Source: Loktanella sp. IMCC34160 (GTDB taxonomy: Bacteria; Pseudomonadota; Alphaproteobacteria; Rhodobacterales; Rhodobacteraceae). From it: 64,000 nt of DNA. The notes under the pieces are model-generated. The model made no database searches, was not told the DNA's origin, and saw only the letters and a list, made by a program, of their open reading frames with translations. The DNA is taken from assembly GCF_004145845.1 (NCBI RefSeq), contig NZ_SELP01000009.1:1-64000 (forward strand), written 5' to 3'. Positions 8,819 to 18,235 of this stretch are shown here, piece by piece (positions within the stretch are counted from its first letter, which is position 1; each line of letters begins with the position of its first letter). The position numbers and the translations under genes are program-made.

Positions 8819-11800
8819 ATGAGCCACCTGCTCGACAGATTGAACTTCCTCTCGTCCAAGGAACTGGACCGTTTTTCCGACGGCCACGGCCAGACGACCC
8901 GCGAAAACCGCGACTGGGAGGACACCTATAGAAACCGCTGGCGGCACGACAAGATCGTCCGCTCGACCCACGGGGTGAACTGCACCGGATCCTGTTCGTG
9001 GAAGATCTACGTCAAATCCGGGATCGTGACCTGGGAAACCCAGCAGACGGATTATCCCCGGACCCGGCCCGACCTGCCCAACCATGAACCGCGCGGCTGC
9101 GCCCGCGGCGCGTCCTACAGCTGGTATCTCTATTCCGCGAACCGGGTGAAAAACCCGCTGATCCGGGGCCGCCTGCTGAAGGTCTGGCGGCGGATGCGCG
9201 AAACCATGTCCCCGATCGCCGCCTGGACCGCGATCCAGAACGACCCGGTCCTGCGCAATGGCTATGTCGAAACGCGCGGAAAGGGCGGGTTCGTCCGGGC
9301 CAGCTGGGACGAAGCGACCGAGATCACGGCCGCCGCAAACGCCTATACCGCCAAGACCTATGGCCCGGACCGGGTGTTCGGCTTCTCGCCGATCCCGGCC
9401 ATGTCGATGATTTCATATGCTGCCGGGTCGCGCTACCTGTCGCTGCTGGGTGGCGTCTGCATGTCCTTCTATGATTGGTATTGCGATCTTCCCCCCGCCA
9501 GCCCGATGACATGGGGCGAACAGACCGACGTGCCGGAAAGCGCCGATTGGTACAACGCGGGCTACCTGCTCCTCTGGGGGTCGAACGTGCCCCAGACCCG
9601 GACCCCGGACGCCCATTTCTATACCGAGGCGCGCTATCGCGGCACCAAGTCCGCCGTGATCTGCCCCGACTATTCCGAAGCCGCCAAGTTCGGCGATGTC
9701 TGGCTGAACGCCAAGCAGGGCACGGATGCCGCGTTGGCGATGGCCTTTGGCCATGTGATCCTGCGGGAATTCCACCTTGACCGGCAGTCCGAATATTTCA
9801 CCGATTACTGCCGCAAATACAGCGACTTCCCCATGCTGGTCCGGATCGAGGAAAAGGACGGCCAACTGGTGCCGGGCCGGTTCCTGCGGGCCGATGACCT
9901 GACCGGAAAGCTGGGCGAAAAGAACAACCCCGAATGGAAGACGGTCGCCTGGGATCGCACATCCGGCGGGCTGGTCAGCCCGAACGGCGCCATCGGATAT
10001 CGCTGGGGCGAGGCGGGCAAGTGGAACCTTGAAACCCGCGCCGCCGAGGCGGACACCGACCTGTCGATGTCCTTCGTCCTTGAAGAGGACCACGACGATG
10101 TGGTCGGGATCGACTTTCCCTATTTCGGCGCCGACGCGACCGAGACCTTCTCGACCGGGGACAAACGCCCGAACATCCTGACCAAGAACGTGCCGGTCAA
10201 GAAGATCAAGATCGGCCGCAAGACGGAAATGGTCGCCACCGTGTTCGACCTGTTCTGCGCCAACTACGGGCTGGACCGGGGTCTGGGCGGCGATTGGGTC
10301 GCGACGAAATATTCCGATGACGTGCCGGGCACCCCGACCTGGGCGGAAAAGATCACCGGCGTCTCCGCCGACAAGATCGCCCATGTCGCCCGTGACTTCG
10401 CGCTGAACGCCGAAAAGACCAACGGCAAGTCGATGATCATCATCGGCGCGGCGATGAACCACTGGTACCACATGGACATGAACTATCGCGGCGTCATCAA
10501 CATGCTGGTGATGTGCGGTTGCGTGGGTCAGTCCGGCGGCGGCTGGGCGCACTATGTGGGACAGGAAAAGCTGCGGCCGCAGACCGGCTGGCTGCCCTTG
10601 GCCTTTGCACTGGATTGGGGCCGCCCGCCGCGCCACATGAACTCGACCAGCGCCTGGTATGCGCACACCGACCAGTGGCGCTACGAGACGCTGACGGCTG
10701 GTGAAATCCTGTCGCCCACCGCTCCCGAGGGCGATTGGGACGTGTCGATGATCGACTACAACATCCGGGCCGAACGGATGGGTTGGCTGCCCTCCGCCCC
10801 GCAGTTGAAGACCAACCCGCTGGAGGTCGCAAAGGCCGCCAAGGCGGCGGGCAAGGAGATCCCCGCCTACGTCGCCGAACAGCTGAAGTCCGGCGAGTTG
10901 GAGATGTCCTGCGAAGACCCCGACGCACCGGAAAACTGGCCGCGCAACCTGTTTGTCTGGCGGTCGAACCTTCTGGGATCGTCCGGCAAAGGGCACGAAT
11001 ACTTCCTCAAGCACCTGCTGGGCACCGATCACGGGGTCATGGGCAAGGATCTGGGCGAGGAAGGCGGGCAACTGCCGAAGGAAGCCAAGTGGCACAGCGA
11101 CGCCCCGCGCGGCAAGCTGGACCTGCTGGTGACCATCGACTTCCGGATGAGCACCACTGCGGTCTATTCCGACATCGTGCTGCCAACGGCCAGCTGGTAT
11201 GAAAAGAACGACCTGAACACCAGCGACATGCACCCGTTCATCCACCCGCTTCAGGCGGCTGTTGACCCGGCGTATGAGAGCAAATCCGACTGGGAAATCT
11301 TCAAGGCCATCGCCAGGAAGTTCCAAGAAGTCGCGCCGGAGATCCTTGGCAAGGAGACCGACATCGTCGCCCTGCCGATCCTGCACGACACGCCGGGCGA
11401 ACTGGCGCAGGATCAGGTCAAGGACTGGAAGAAGGGCGAATGCGACCTGATCCCGGGCAAGACCGCACCGAACTACATCCCGGTCGAACGGGACTACCCC
11501 GCGCTTTACGACCGCTTTGTCGCGCTTGGGCCGCTGATGGACAAGCTGGGCAATGGCGGCAAGGGCATTTCGTGGAAGACCGACCACGAGGTGCAGCACC
11601 TGCGCGATCTGAACGGCGTCTGGGAAGACGGCCCGGCCAAGGGTTGCGCCAAGATCGTCACCGACATCGACGCGACTGAGGTCGTGCTGATGCTGGCCCC
11701 GGAAACCAACGGCGAGGTCGCGGTGAAGGCATGGGAGGCCCTGTCGGCCATCACAGGCCGCGAACATGCCCACCTTGCCCTGCCCAAGGAAGACGAGAAG

Positions 11801-12541
11801 ATCCGGTTCCGCGATATCGCCGCGCAGCCGCGCAAGATCATCTCGTCGCCGACATGGTCGGGGCTAGAAAGCGAGAAGGTCTGCTATAACGCGGGCTATA
11901 CCAACGTCCACGAGCTGATCCCATGGCGGACACTGACCGGACGCCAGCAGCTGTATCAGGATCACCTGTGGATGCGGGCGTTTGGCGAAGGCTTCATGTC
12001 TTACCGGCCGCCGGTGGACCTCAAGACCATCACCAAGGACGTGCAGGATGCGGGCGACAGCCTCGTGCTGAACTTCATCACCCCCCACCAGAAATGGGGC
12101 ATCCACAGCACCTATTCCGACAACCTGTTGATGCTGACGCTGAACAGGGGCGGACCGGTGGTCTGGCTGTCCGAGGTGGACGCGAAGTCGGTCGGGATCG
12201 TCGATAACGACTGGATCGAACTGTACAACGTGAACGGCGCGCTGACGGCGCGGGCCGTCGTGTCGCAGCGGATCAAGGAAGGCACGACCTTCATGTATCA
12301 CGCGCAGGAAAAGATCGTGAATACGCCGGGGTCCGAGAAGACCGGGAACCGGGGCGGTATCCACAATTCCGTGACCCGCGCGGTGCTCAAGCCCACGCAT
12401 ATGATCGGCGGCTACGCCCAGCAGTCCTATGGCTTTAACTACTACGGAACCGTCGGATCGAACCGGGATGAATTCGTTGTCGTCCGAAAGATGAAGAACG
12501 TCGACTGGCTTGATGAAGAAGCCACCGGAAAGGAGGCATAA
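8819..12541 (+). CDS. narG: Respiratory nitrate reductase alpha subunit NarG
   Basis: 1240 residues, the full family length, and strikingly similar to E. coli NarG as remembered. It reduces nitrate to nitrite at a molybdenum bis-MGD centre on the cytoplasmic side. The FS0 [4Fe-4S] ligands are His51, Cys55, Cys59 and Cys94 (motif HGVNCTGSC, then EPRGC). The molybdenum-binding aspartate lies in SFYDWYCDLPPASP near residue 220. Other conserved blocks are GGGWAHYVGQEKLRPQTGW, NLFVWRSNLLGSSGKGHE and HQKWGIHSTYSDN. The site AAGGAGAG precedes ATG 8819. narH starts 2 nt after the stop, so the subunits are translationally coupled. Confidence 0.98.
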   Translation: MSHLLDRLNFLSSKELDRFSDGHGQTTRENRDWEDTYRNRWRHDKIVRSTHGVNCTGSCSWKIYVKSGIVTWETQQTDYPRTRPDLPNHEPRGCARGASYSWYLYSANRVKNPLIRGRLLKVWRRMRETMSPIAAWTAIQNDPVLRNGYVETRGKGGFVRASWDEATEITAAANAYTAKTYGPDRVFGFSPIPAMSMISYAAGSRYLSLLGGVCMSFYDWYCDLPPASPMTWGEQTDVPESADWYNAGYLLLWGSNVPQTRTPDAHFYTEARYRGTKSAVICPDYSEAAKFGDVWLNAKQGTDAALAMAFGHVILREFHLDRQSEYFTDYCRKYSDFPMLVRIEEKDGQLVPGRFLRADDLTGKLGEKNNPEWKTVAWDRTSGGLVSPNGAIGYRWGEAGKWNLETRAAEADTDLSMSFVLEEDHDDVVGIDFPYFGADATETFSTGDKRPNILTKNVPVKKIKIGRKTEMVATVFDLFCANYGLDRGLGGDWVATKYSDDVPGTPTWAEKITGVSADKIAHVARDFALNAEKTNGKSMIIIGAAMNHWYHMDMNYRGVINMLVMCGCVGQSGGGWAHYVGQEKLRPQTGWLPLAFALDWGRPPRHMNSTSAWYAHTDQWRYETLTAGEILSPTAPEGDWDVSMIDYNIRAERMGWLPSAPQLKTNPLEVAKAAKAAGKEIPAYVAEQLKSGELEMSCEDPDAPENWPRNLFVWRSNLLGSSGKGHEYFLKHLLGTDHGVMGKDLGEEGGQLPKEAKWHSDAPRGKLDLLVTIDFRMSTTAVYSDIVLPTASWYEKNDLNTSDMHPFIHPLQAAVDPAYESKSDWEIFKAIARKFQEVAPEILGKETDIVALPILHDTPGELAQDQVKDWKKGECDLIPGKTAPNYIPVERDYPALYDRFVALGPLMDKLGNGGKGISWKTDHEVQHLRDLNGVWEDGPAKGCAKIVTDIDATEVVLMLAPETNGEVAVKAWEALSAITGREHAHLALPKEDEKIRFRDIAAQPRKIISSPTWSGLESEKVCYNAGYTNVHELIPWRTLTGRQQLYQDHLWMRAFGEGFMSYRPPVDLKTITKDVQDAGDSLVLNFITPHQKWGIHSTYSDNLLMLTLNRGGPVVWLSEVDAKSVGIVDNDWIELYNVNGALTARAVVSQRIKEGTTFMYHAQEKIVNTPGSEKTGNRGGIHNSVTRAVLKPTHMIGGYAQQSYGFNYYGTVGSNRDEFVVVRKMKNVDWLDEEATGKEA

Positions 12542-12543
12542 TC

Positions 12544-14067
12544 ATGAAGGTACGTGCACAAATTGGCATGGTGCTGAACCTCGACAAATGCATCGGCTGC
12601 CACACCTGTTCAGTCACCTGCAAGAACGTCTGGACCAGCCGCGACGGCGTCGAATACGCATGGTTCAACAACGTCGAGACCAAGCCGGGGACCGGCTATC
12701 CGACCGACTGGGAAAATCAGGACCGCTGGAACGGCGGCTGGGTGCGGACGAAGTCGGGCAAGTTGCAGCCCAAGCAGGGTGCCAAATGGCGCATCCTTGC
12801 GAATATCTTCGCCAACCCGGACCTGCCGGAAATCGACGACTACTATGAACCCTTCGATTTCGACTACGACCACCTGAAATCGGCCCCCGAGATGAAGGCC
12901 TTCCCCACCGCCCGGCCCCGGTCGAAGATCACCGGGGAACGGATGCAGAAGATCGAAAAGGGCCCCAACTGGGAGGAAATCCTGGGCGGCGAATTCGCCA
13001 AACGGTCCGAGGATTACAATTTCGAAGGCATCCAGAAACAGATCTACGGGGAATACGAGAACACCTTCATGATGTATCTCCCCCGACTGTGCGAACACTG
13101 CCTGAACCCGGCCTGTGCCGCATCCTGCCCCTCGGGCGCGATCTACAAGCGCGAAGAGGACGGGATCGTCCTGATCGATCAGGAAAAATGCCGGGGCTGG
13201 CGGATGTGCGTGTCCGGCTGCCCCTACAAGAAGGTCTATTACAACTGGTCGACCGGAAAATCCGAGAAATGCACGCTCTGCTATCCGCGCATTGAATCGG
13301 GTAACCCGACGGTCTGTTCGGAAACCTGCGTCGGCCGCATCCGCTATCTTGGCGTGATGCTCTATGACGCCGACAAGATCGCCGAGGCGGCCTCGGTCGA
13401 GGACAAGACCGACCTTTACGATGCGCAGCTTGGCGTCTTCCTTGATCCAAACGACCCCGAGGTGATCGCCGCGGCCCGGTCCGAAGGCGTGCCGGAGGAT
13501 TGGATCAAGGCGGCCAAGGAAAGCCCGATCTGGAAAATGGCGATGGAATGGAAGGTCGCCTTCCCGCTGCATCCTGAATACCGGACCCTGCCGATGGTTT
13601 GGTATATCCCACCGCTGTCGCCTATTCAGAACGCGGCAGAGGCGGGCGCGATCGGCAGCGACGGCGCCATGCCGGACGTGCGGTCCCTGCGTATCCCGCT
13701 GCGCTATCTGGCTAATATGCTGACCGCCGGGGACGAGGCGCCCGTCGCTGCCGCCCTTGAACGGATGCTGGCGATGCGTGCCTACATGCGGGCAAAAACC
13801 GTGGACGGAGTAACCGACGAAGCCGTTGCCGCAAGCGTCGGCCTGAGTGGTCGGGTGATCGAAGACATGTACAAGATCATGGCGCTTGCGGATTACGAGG
13901 ACCGCTTCGTGATCCCGACCACTCACCGTGAACAGGTCGAGGATGCCTACGACCTGCGTGGCGGATGCGGGTTTACCGACAGCAACGGCTGTTCGACCGG
14001 CCTTTCCAAGGGATCGCTGTTCGGCGGTTCCAAGAAACCCCTTAAGATGCCGACGGAGGTGATGTGA
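12544..14067 (+). CDS. narH: Respiratory nitrate reductase beta subunit NarH
   Basis: 507 residues with four cysteine groups that bind three [4Fe-4S] and one [3Fe-4S] cluster: CIGCHTCSVTC near residue 16, CEHCLNPACAASCP near 182, CRGWRMCVSGCP near 217, and CTLC plus CSETC near 245-262. Tryptophan in place of the second cysteine in CRGWRMC is the known mark of the 3Fe cluster. It carries electrons from NarI haem to NarG. Its ribosome site, GGAAAGGAGG, lies inside the end of narG. The end overlaps the narJ start. Confidence 0.98.
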   Translation: MKVRAQIGMVLNLDKCIGCHTCSVTCKNVWTSRDGVEYAWFNNVETKPGTGYPTDWENQDRWNGGWVRTKSGKLQPKQGAKWRILANIFANPDLPEIDDYYEPFDFDYDHLKSAPEMKAFPTARPRSKITGERMQKIEKGPNWEEILGGEFAKRSEDYNFEGIQKQIYGEYENTFMMYLPRLCEHCLNPACAASCPSGAIYKREEDGIVLIDQEKCRGWRMCVSGCPYKKVYYNWSTGKSEKCTLCYPRIESGNPTVCSETCVGRIRYLGVMLYDADKIAEAASVEDKTDLYDAQLGVFLDPNDPEVIAAARSEGVPEDWIKAAKESPIWKMAMEWKVAFPLHPEYRTLPMVWYIPPLSPIQNAAEAGAIGSDGAMPDVRSLRIPLRYLANMLTAGDEAPVAAALERMLAMRAYMRAKTVDGVTDEAVAASVGLSGRVIEDMYKIMALADYEDRFVIPTTHREQVEDAYDLRGGCGFTDSNGCSTGLSKGSLFGGSKKPLKMPTEVM

Positions 14068-14771
14068 TGGACCGGACCCTGAAAGCTCTTTCGCTGATCC
14101 TGAGTTACCCGACGCGCGAATTGCAGCAGGCCATGCCGGAAATCGGGGGCGTCCTTGCCGCCGACACCCGGCTGACCGCCGCCGCGCGCCGGGCGTTGCG
14201 CCCGCTGGTGGAGGAGCTGAGCGGGCGGGACATCTATGACCTCGAAGAGCAATTCGTGATGCTGTTCGACCGGTCGCGCACCCTCTCGCTCAACCTGTTC
14301 GAACATGTCCACGGCGAAAGCCGGGACCGGGGCGGGGCGATGGTGTCGCTTCTGGAAACCTATCGGGACGGCGGGTTCGAACCCGTTACCTCGGAACTGC
14401 CGGATCATCTTCCGGTCCTTCTCGAATTCCTGGCCACGCGTTCCCACAGTGAAGCTCAGGAAACCTTGGCGGACGCGGCGCATATTTTCGAGGCCCTCAG
14501 CGCCCGGCTTGCCCGGCGTGAAAGCCCCTATGCTGCCGTGTTCGCCGCCCTTTTGCAGCTGTCGGGCGCGAAAGCGGACAAGGAGGCGGTCGCGGAACTT
14601 CTCGACCAGCCCGAGGTGGACCCGAACGATCTGGAGGCGCTCGACGCGGTCTGGGAGGAAAGCGAGGTGCGCTTTGGTCCCGATCCGAACGCAGGCTGCC
14701 CGCAGGTCCGCGACATGCTGACCCGCATGGATCAGCCCATCAACCCCGACCCCCGCGTTGCCGCGGAATAA
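14067..14771 (+). CDS. narJ: Nitrate reductase assembly chaperone NarJ
   Basis: A 234-residue, mostly helical TorD-family chaperone that holds NarG-NarH during molybdenum cofactor insertion; it is not part of the final enzyme. Typical motifs are LSLILSYPTREL at the start, EEQFVMLFDRSRTLSLNLFEHVHGESRDRG and DHLPVLLEFL. ATG 14067 shares one base with the narH stop (TGATG) and stands 4-5 nt after a GGAGGTGA site. A GTG at 14064 is in frame but too close to that site. Confidence 0.96.
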   Translation: MDRTLKALSLILSYPTRELQQAMPEIGGVLAADTRLTAAARRALRPLVEELSGRDIYDLEEQFVMLFDRSRTLSLNLFEHVHGESRDRGGAMVSLLETYRDGGFEPVTSELPDHLPVLLEFLATRSHSEAQETLADAAHIFEALSARLARRESPYAAVFAALLQLSGAKADKEAVAELLDQPEVDPNDLEALDAVWEESEVRFGPDPNAGCPQVRDMLTRMDQPINPDPRVAAE

Positions 14772-14782
14772 CGGAGGCCGAG

Positions 14783-15487
14783 ATGCATAATTTCCTTTTT
14801 GGTATCTACCCCTACATCGCCCTGTCCGTCCTGATCATCGGGTCGATCGCGCGATACGACCGTGACCCGTTCACATGGAAAACCTCGTCCAGCCAGATGC
14901 TGCGCCGCAAGCAGTTGATCTGGGGGTCGATCCTGTTTCACGTCGGCGTTCTGGTCATCTTTTTCGGGCATCTGGTCGGGCTTCTGACCCCGATCTGGGT
15001 GTTCGACGCCATCGGCGTCAGCCACGGGGCCAAACAGCTTCTGGCGGTTGTCGCGGGCGGGATCGCCGGTGCGATGGCCCTGATCGGCGGGCTGATGCTG
15101 TTTCACCGTCGCTGGACCGATCCGCGCATCCGCGTCACTTCCAGCTTTGCCGACACGGCGATCCTGTTGCTGCTACTGGCACAACTCGTGCTGGGGCTGG
15201 GCACGATCTATGTCTCGCTTCAGCACCTCGACGGTCACGAAATGACTCTGTTCATGTCCTGGGCGCAGGGGATCTTTACCTTCGACGGGCAGGCGGCCAG
15301 TTACATCGAACACGCCGCGCTGATCTTCAAACTGCACCTGTTCCTCGGGCTGACGATCTTCCTTGTGTTCCCCTTCACCCGCTTGGTGCATATCCTGTCC
15401 GGCTTTGGCGCGCCGATCCGATATCTGTTCAACCGGCCCGGCTATCAGATCGTGCGGTCGCGCAAGCGTCGCCATCCGGCGGAGTGA
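14783..15487 (+). CDS. narI: Respiratory nitrate reductase gamma subunit NarI
   Basis: A 234-residue, five-segment cytochrome b membrane anchor. It oxidises quinol and passes electrons through two haems b to NarH. The start (HNFLFGIYPYIALSVLIIGSIARYD) matches the family, and conserved histidines lie in FHVGVLVIFFGHL, HRRW and IFKLHLFLGLTIFLVFPFTRLVH. The ribosome site is CGGAGG. The next gene begins 4 nt after the stop. Confidence 0.97.
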   Translation: MHNFLFGIYPYIALSVLIIGSIARYDRDPFTWKTSSSQMLRRKQLIWGSILFHVGVLVIFFGHLVGLLTPIWVFDAIGVSHGAKQLLAVVAGGIAGAMALIGGLMLFHRRWTDPRIRVTSSFADTAILLLLLAQLVLGLGTIYVSLQHLDGHEMTLFMSWAQGIFTFDGQAASYIEHAALIFKLHLFLGLTIFLVFPFTRLVHILSGFGAPIRYLFNRPGYQIVRSRKRRHPAE

Positions 15488-15491
15488 CCGG

Positions 15492-16307
15492 ATGACCGCC
15501 CCGCTATTCCCCGATCTGGTGATCAACGGCGAAACCGTCCCGCAGGCCGTCATCGCGCAGGAAGCGCAGAACCACGACGCGCCCAAGGACAAACCCGGTC
15601 TGGCGTGGCGCAAGGCGGCTAATGCCATTGCCACCCGCACCCTGCTGCTGCAAGAGGCGCGGCGGCGCGGGATTACCTCCGACCCGGCCGAGGTTGGGCC
15701 GGGCCGCTTTGAAACCGAGGAGGAGGCCCTGATCCGGGGCCTTCTCGATCAGGCGATCGACATTTCCGAACCAGACGAGGAGACACTCCACTGGGAATGG
15801 GCCAGAAACCCGGAGCGGTTCCGCTCGGCCCCGTTGTGGGAGGTGTCACATATCCTGATTGCCTGCGACCCACGCCAGCCCGAGGCAACCGAGGCCGCCC
15901 GCAAGCGGGCCGAGACCCTGACCACCGAGGCGCTGGGCAACCCGCGCGGCTTTGGCCGGCTTGCCAAGGACTACAGCGACTGCGGATCGAAATCGGCAGG
16001 TGGGACACTTGGCCAGTTGGGTCCGGGCGACACCGTGCCTGAATTCGAAGCCGCGCTTCGAACCCTGTCCGAGGGCGAGATCACGGCCGCGCCGGTCCTG
16101 TCTCGGCATGGCTGGCACATCATCCGGATGGACGCCGCCGCGCCCACCCATGTGCTGCCCTACGAGACCGTCCGCCCGAAGATTGCCGAAGCCTGGGAAA
16201 AGGCCGCGTGGTCCCGCGCCGCCAAGGCTTTTCTTGATCAGCTTGTGGATAAGGCCGAGATCGTTGGCGCAACCCTCAAATCAGATACCAAAGACGCACG
16301 CGCCTGA
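15492..16307 (+). CDS. Parvulin-type peptidyl-prolyl isomerase in the nar operon
   Basis: 271 residues with a C-terminal parvulin (PpiC) domain: WEVSHILIACDPRQPEAT, FGRLAKDYSDCGSKSAGGTLG and SRHGWHIIRMD are the classical strands and active-site region. The N-terminal half is helical, as in NifM/SurA-like proteins, and no signal peptide is visible, so it should act in the cytoplasm. It begins 4 nt after narI, which implies coexpression. The likely job is folding or maturation of a Nar subunit, NarG being the obvious candidate (inference). Confidence 0.85.
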   Translation: MTAPLFPDLVINGETVPQAVIAQEAQNHDAPKDKPGLAWRKAANAIATRTLLLQEARRRGITSDPAEVGPGRFETEEEALIRGLLDQAIDISEPDEETLHWEWARNPERFRSAPLWEVSHILIACDPRQPEATEAARKRAETLTTEALGNPRGFGRLAKDYSDCGSKSAGGTLGQLGPGDTVPEFEAALRTLSEGEITAAPVLSRHGWHIIRMDAAAPTHVLPYETVRPKIAEAWEKAAWSRAAKAFLDQLVDKAEIVGATLKSDTKDARA

Positions 16308-16361
16308 CGGCGCAGGCACCAAAGGCCCAAAGGCCGATGTAAGAAAGAACCGGAGACCCAA

Positions 16362-16883
16362 ATGAAAATCGGATACTCAATGGCGCCCGGACGTGGCGAC
16401 ACCGACCTCATGCTGCACCGGCTTGCCAGCGCCCTGCTGAACCGGGGGCTGCGGGTTGCGGGAACCGTTCAGGTCAACTCTGACCGACCGGACGATGGAC
16501 CTTGTGACATGGACGTAAAGGTCTTGCCGGACGGGCCGGTGATCCGCATCTCGCAATCCCTTGGCGACCATTCCAAGGGCTGTCGCCTTGATCCGTCCGC
16601 GCTGGAACAAGCCGTCGGGCATGTCGAGGCGAGCCTTGGCGCCGACACCGACCTTCTGATCATCAACAAGTTTGGCAAGCACGAAGCCGAGGGCCGGGGA
16701 TTCCGCGCGGCAATCGCGAATGCCCTTGCCTTGGACGTGCCGGTGATTGTTGGCACCAACGGGTTGAACAAGGATGCCTTCGTTGAATTCACAGGCGAGC
16801 TCGCCGAGGAGATCGCACCCAGTTTCGACGCGTTGCAGGATTGGTGCCTTGAACAAGTGGGGGTCTTGGCCGAACCTGCTTGA
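16362..16883 (+). CDS. DUF2478 family protein, molybdenum-enzyme associated
   Basis: 173 residues. The pattern YSMAPGRGDTDLMLHRLASAL, CDMDVKVLPDGP, ISQSLGDHSKGCRLD and LLIINKFGKHEAEGRGF is that of DUF2478, a P-loop-like family often found beside molybdate transport or molybdoenzyme genes. A classical Walker A is not obvious. As the last gene of the nar operon (54 nt after the isomerase), a role in molybdenum supply or cofactor handling is plausible but unproved. Confidence 0.75.
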   Translation: MKIGYSMAPGRGDTDLMLHRLASALLNRGLRVAGTVQVNSDRPDDGPCDMDVKVLPDGPVIRISQSLGDHSKGCRLDPSALEQAVGHVEASLGADTDLLIINKFGKHEAEGRGFRAAIANALALDVPVIVGTNGLNKDAFVEFTGELAEEIAPSFDALQDWCLEQVGVLAEPA

Positions 16884-16910
16884 CCGCGCGACCGGCGCAC
16901 GCCGCGTCTG

Positions 16911-17372
16911 TCAGATGCCGAGCCCGCGTGACCGGCGGGGCATGGCGGCGACATCCGCCGCCGCCATGCGCGCTGCTGCAAGCCGGTCGAGATGAGCGCG
17001 CGGCATGGCAACGCCATGGGGCTGAGGGCTCTGCTGCACATGCATTTCGACCATTTCTGAGATGGCGACCAGTTCCCCCGCCTCCTTCATGGCCGACCAG
17101 AGGTGAAACCGCTTTTCGTTGAAATCCAAGAGCACAGTCTCAACCTCGACCAAGGCACCTTCCCGCACCTCGCGCAGAAAGAACTTGTGGTCCTCCAGCA
17201 AGTAGATCGTGCAGCCGGTCCGATCCCGGTAGGCGCCGTCGAACCCGACGGCATCCTGAAACGCATCGACCGCATAGCTGAATATCAGCCCGTAGAACGC
17301 ATCCTGCATATGCCCGTTGTAGTCGATCCATTCCGGGCGGACGGTTGTCTGATATCGAAAGGTCGTGGTCAT
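16911..17372 (-). CDS. Hotdog-fold acyl-CoA thioesterase
   Basis: 153 residues of the 4-hydroxybenzoyl-CoA thioesterase type. The active region VRPEWIDYNGHMQDAFYGLIFSYA has the D-x-x-G-H-M core, and EVETVLLDFNEKRFHLW is the central strand. Related proteins occur beside carnitine catabolism genes (betainyl-CoA thioesterase), but no other carnitine gene is visible here. Its ATG overlaps the amidohydrolase stop by 4 nt (ATGA), so it is the third gene of a minus-strand operon. The substrate is unknown. Confidence 0.75.
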   Translation of the reverse strand: MTTTFRYQTTVRPEWIDYNGHMQDAFYGLIFSYAVDAFQDAVGFDGAYRDRTGCTIYLLEDHKFFLREVREGALVEVETVLLDFNEKRFHLWSAMKEAGELVAISEMVEMHVQQSPQPHGVAMPRAHLDRLAAARMAAADVAAMPRRSRGLGI

Positions 17373-18235
17373 GGCAGGGCATAGAATCTGGCGGCGGTGT
17401 CGTGGAAGACCGAAGCGTGCATCGACGACGGGACGATGTCTTCGATCGCCCGCACGATGGTGCCGTAGTCGCTGTAGAGAGAGTCGACCGGGAAATTCGA
17501 CCCAAACATGCATCGGTCCGGCCCGAACTGGTCCAGACAGGTTTCGACGATGGGGCGGATGCTGTCCGTGGTCCAGCCATGGTCGAACATGCCCAGCCCG
17601 GACAATTTACAGGTGATCTGCGGGCGGTCCGAGAGGGTTCTGAGGCGCATGGCCCAGTCCTTTAGCCCCTGCGCGCTGCGGTCGTGCGGCGACCCCGCGT
17701 GACACAGCGCGACGGTCGTGTCGGGTGCACGGTCAAGAACGCGGGCCATGTGGGTGTAAAGTTCCGGGATCAATTGCAGATCAAACGACAAGCCCCGCGC
17801 GCCAACCTGCCGCAGCCCATCCGCAAACCGCGGATCTGCCAACAGGGCGTTGGTCCCGGTTTGGGCATCTTCGTCCGGTGCCCGGCCGACGATCTGGCGG
17901 ACCCCGCGCAGTGTCGGCAAGGTCTGAAACCGGTCGAGCGTGGCGGCAAGGTCTTGCGCGGTCAGGTCGCAAAAGGCGACCTGCGCCAAGGGCCAGTCCG
18001 GCGTCGCGTCGGCGACGGATTGCACCCATCGCGCCTCGGCCCAGCCATCTGCCGCGCCGACTTGGATATGGACGGAGGCGGCAAACCCCGCAGCGTCGCG
18101 GCGGAATTCGTCGATCAGGTAGTCGCGTTGGATCGGCCCCGGATCGCCAAAGAACCGCACGACGCCGCGCGCCATCAGCCACGGGTAATCGACGGCCCCA
18201 AGGTCCCAAAGGTGATGATGGGCGTCAATTCTCAT
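17369..18235 (-). CDS. Amidohydrolase 2 family (COG3618) hydrolase
   Basis: A 288-residue TIM-barrel metal hydrolase. It starts RIDAHHHLWDL, giving the metal-binding His-x-His, followed by LRGVRQIV, LCHAGSP, CKLSGLGMFDHGW and FGPDRCMFGSNFPVD, where the final aspartate is catalytic. Members hydrolyse lactones such as fuconolactone or decarboxylate 2-pyrone acids. It overlaps the upstream SnoaL-like gene by 11 nt and the downstream thioesterase by 4 nt, so the three are surely one transcript. Confidence 0.85.
   Translation of the reverse strand: MRIDAHHHLWDLGAVDYPWLMARGVVRFFGDPGPIQRDYLIDEFRRDAAGFAASVHIQVGAADGWAEARWVQSVADATPDWPLAQVAFCDLTAQDLAATLDRFQTLPTLRGVRQIVGRAPDEDAQTGTNALLADPRFADGLRQVGARGLSFDLQLIPELYTHMARVLDRAPDTTVALCHAGSPHDRSAQGLKDWAMRLRTLSDRPQITCKLSGLGMFDHGWTTDSIRPIVETCLDQFGPDRCMFGSNFPVDSLYSDYGTIVRAIEDIVPSSMHASVFHDTAARFYALP

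Noticed and set aside
9413-11773. A 786-residue open frame on the minus strand inside narG
   Set aside because: It is exactly antisense to a complete, highly conserved narG and has no recognisable family. Long antisense frames are expected in GC-rich genes with biased third codon positions.
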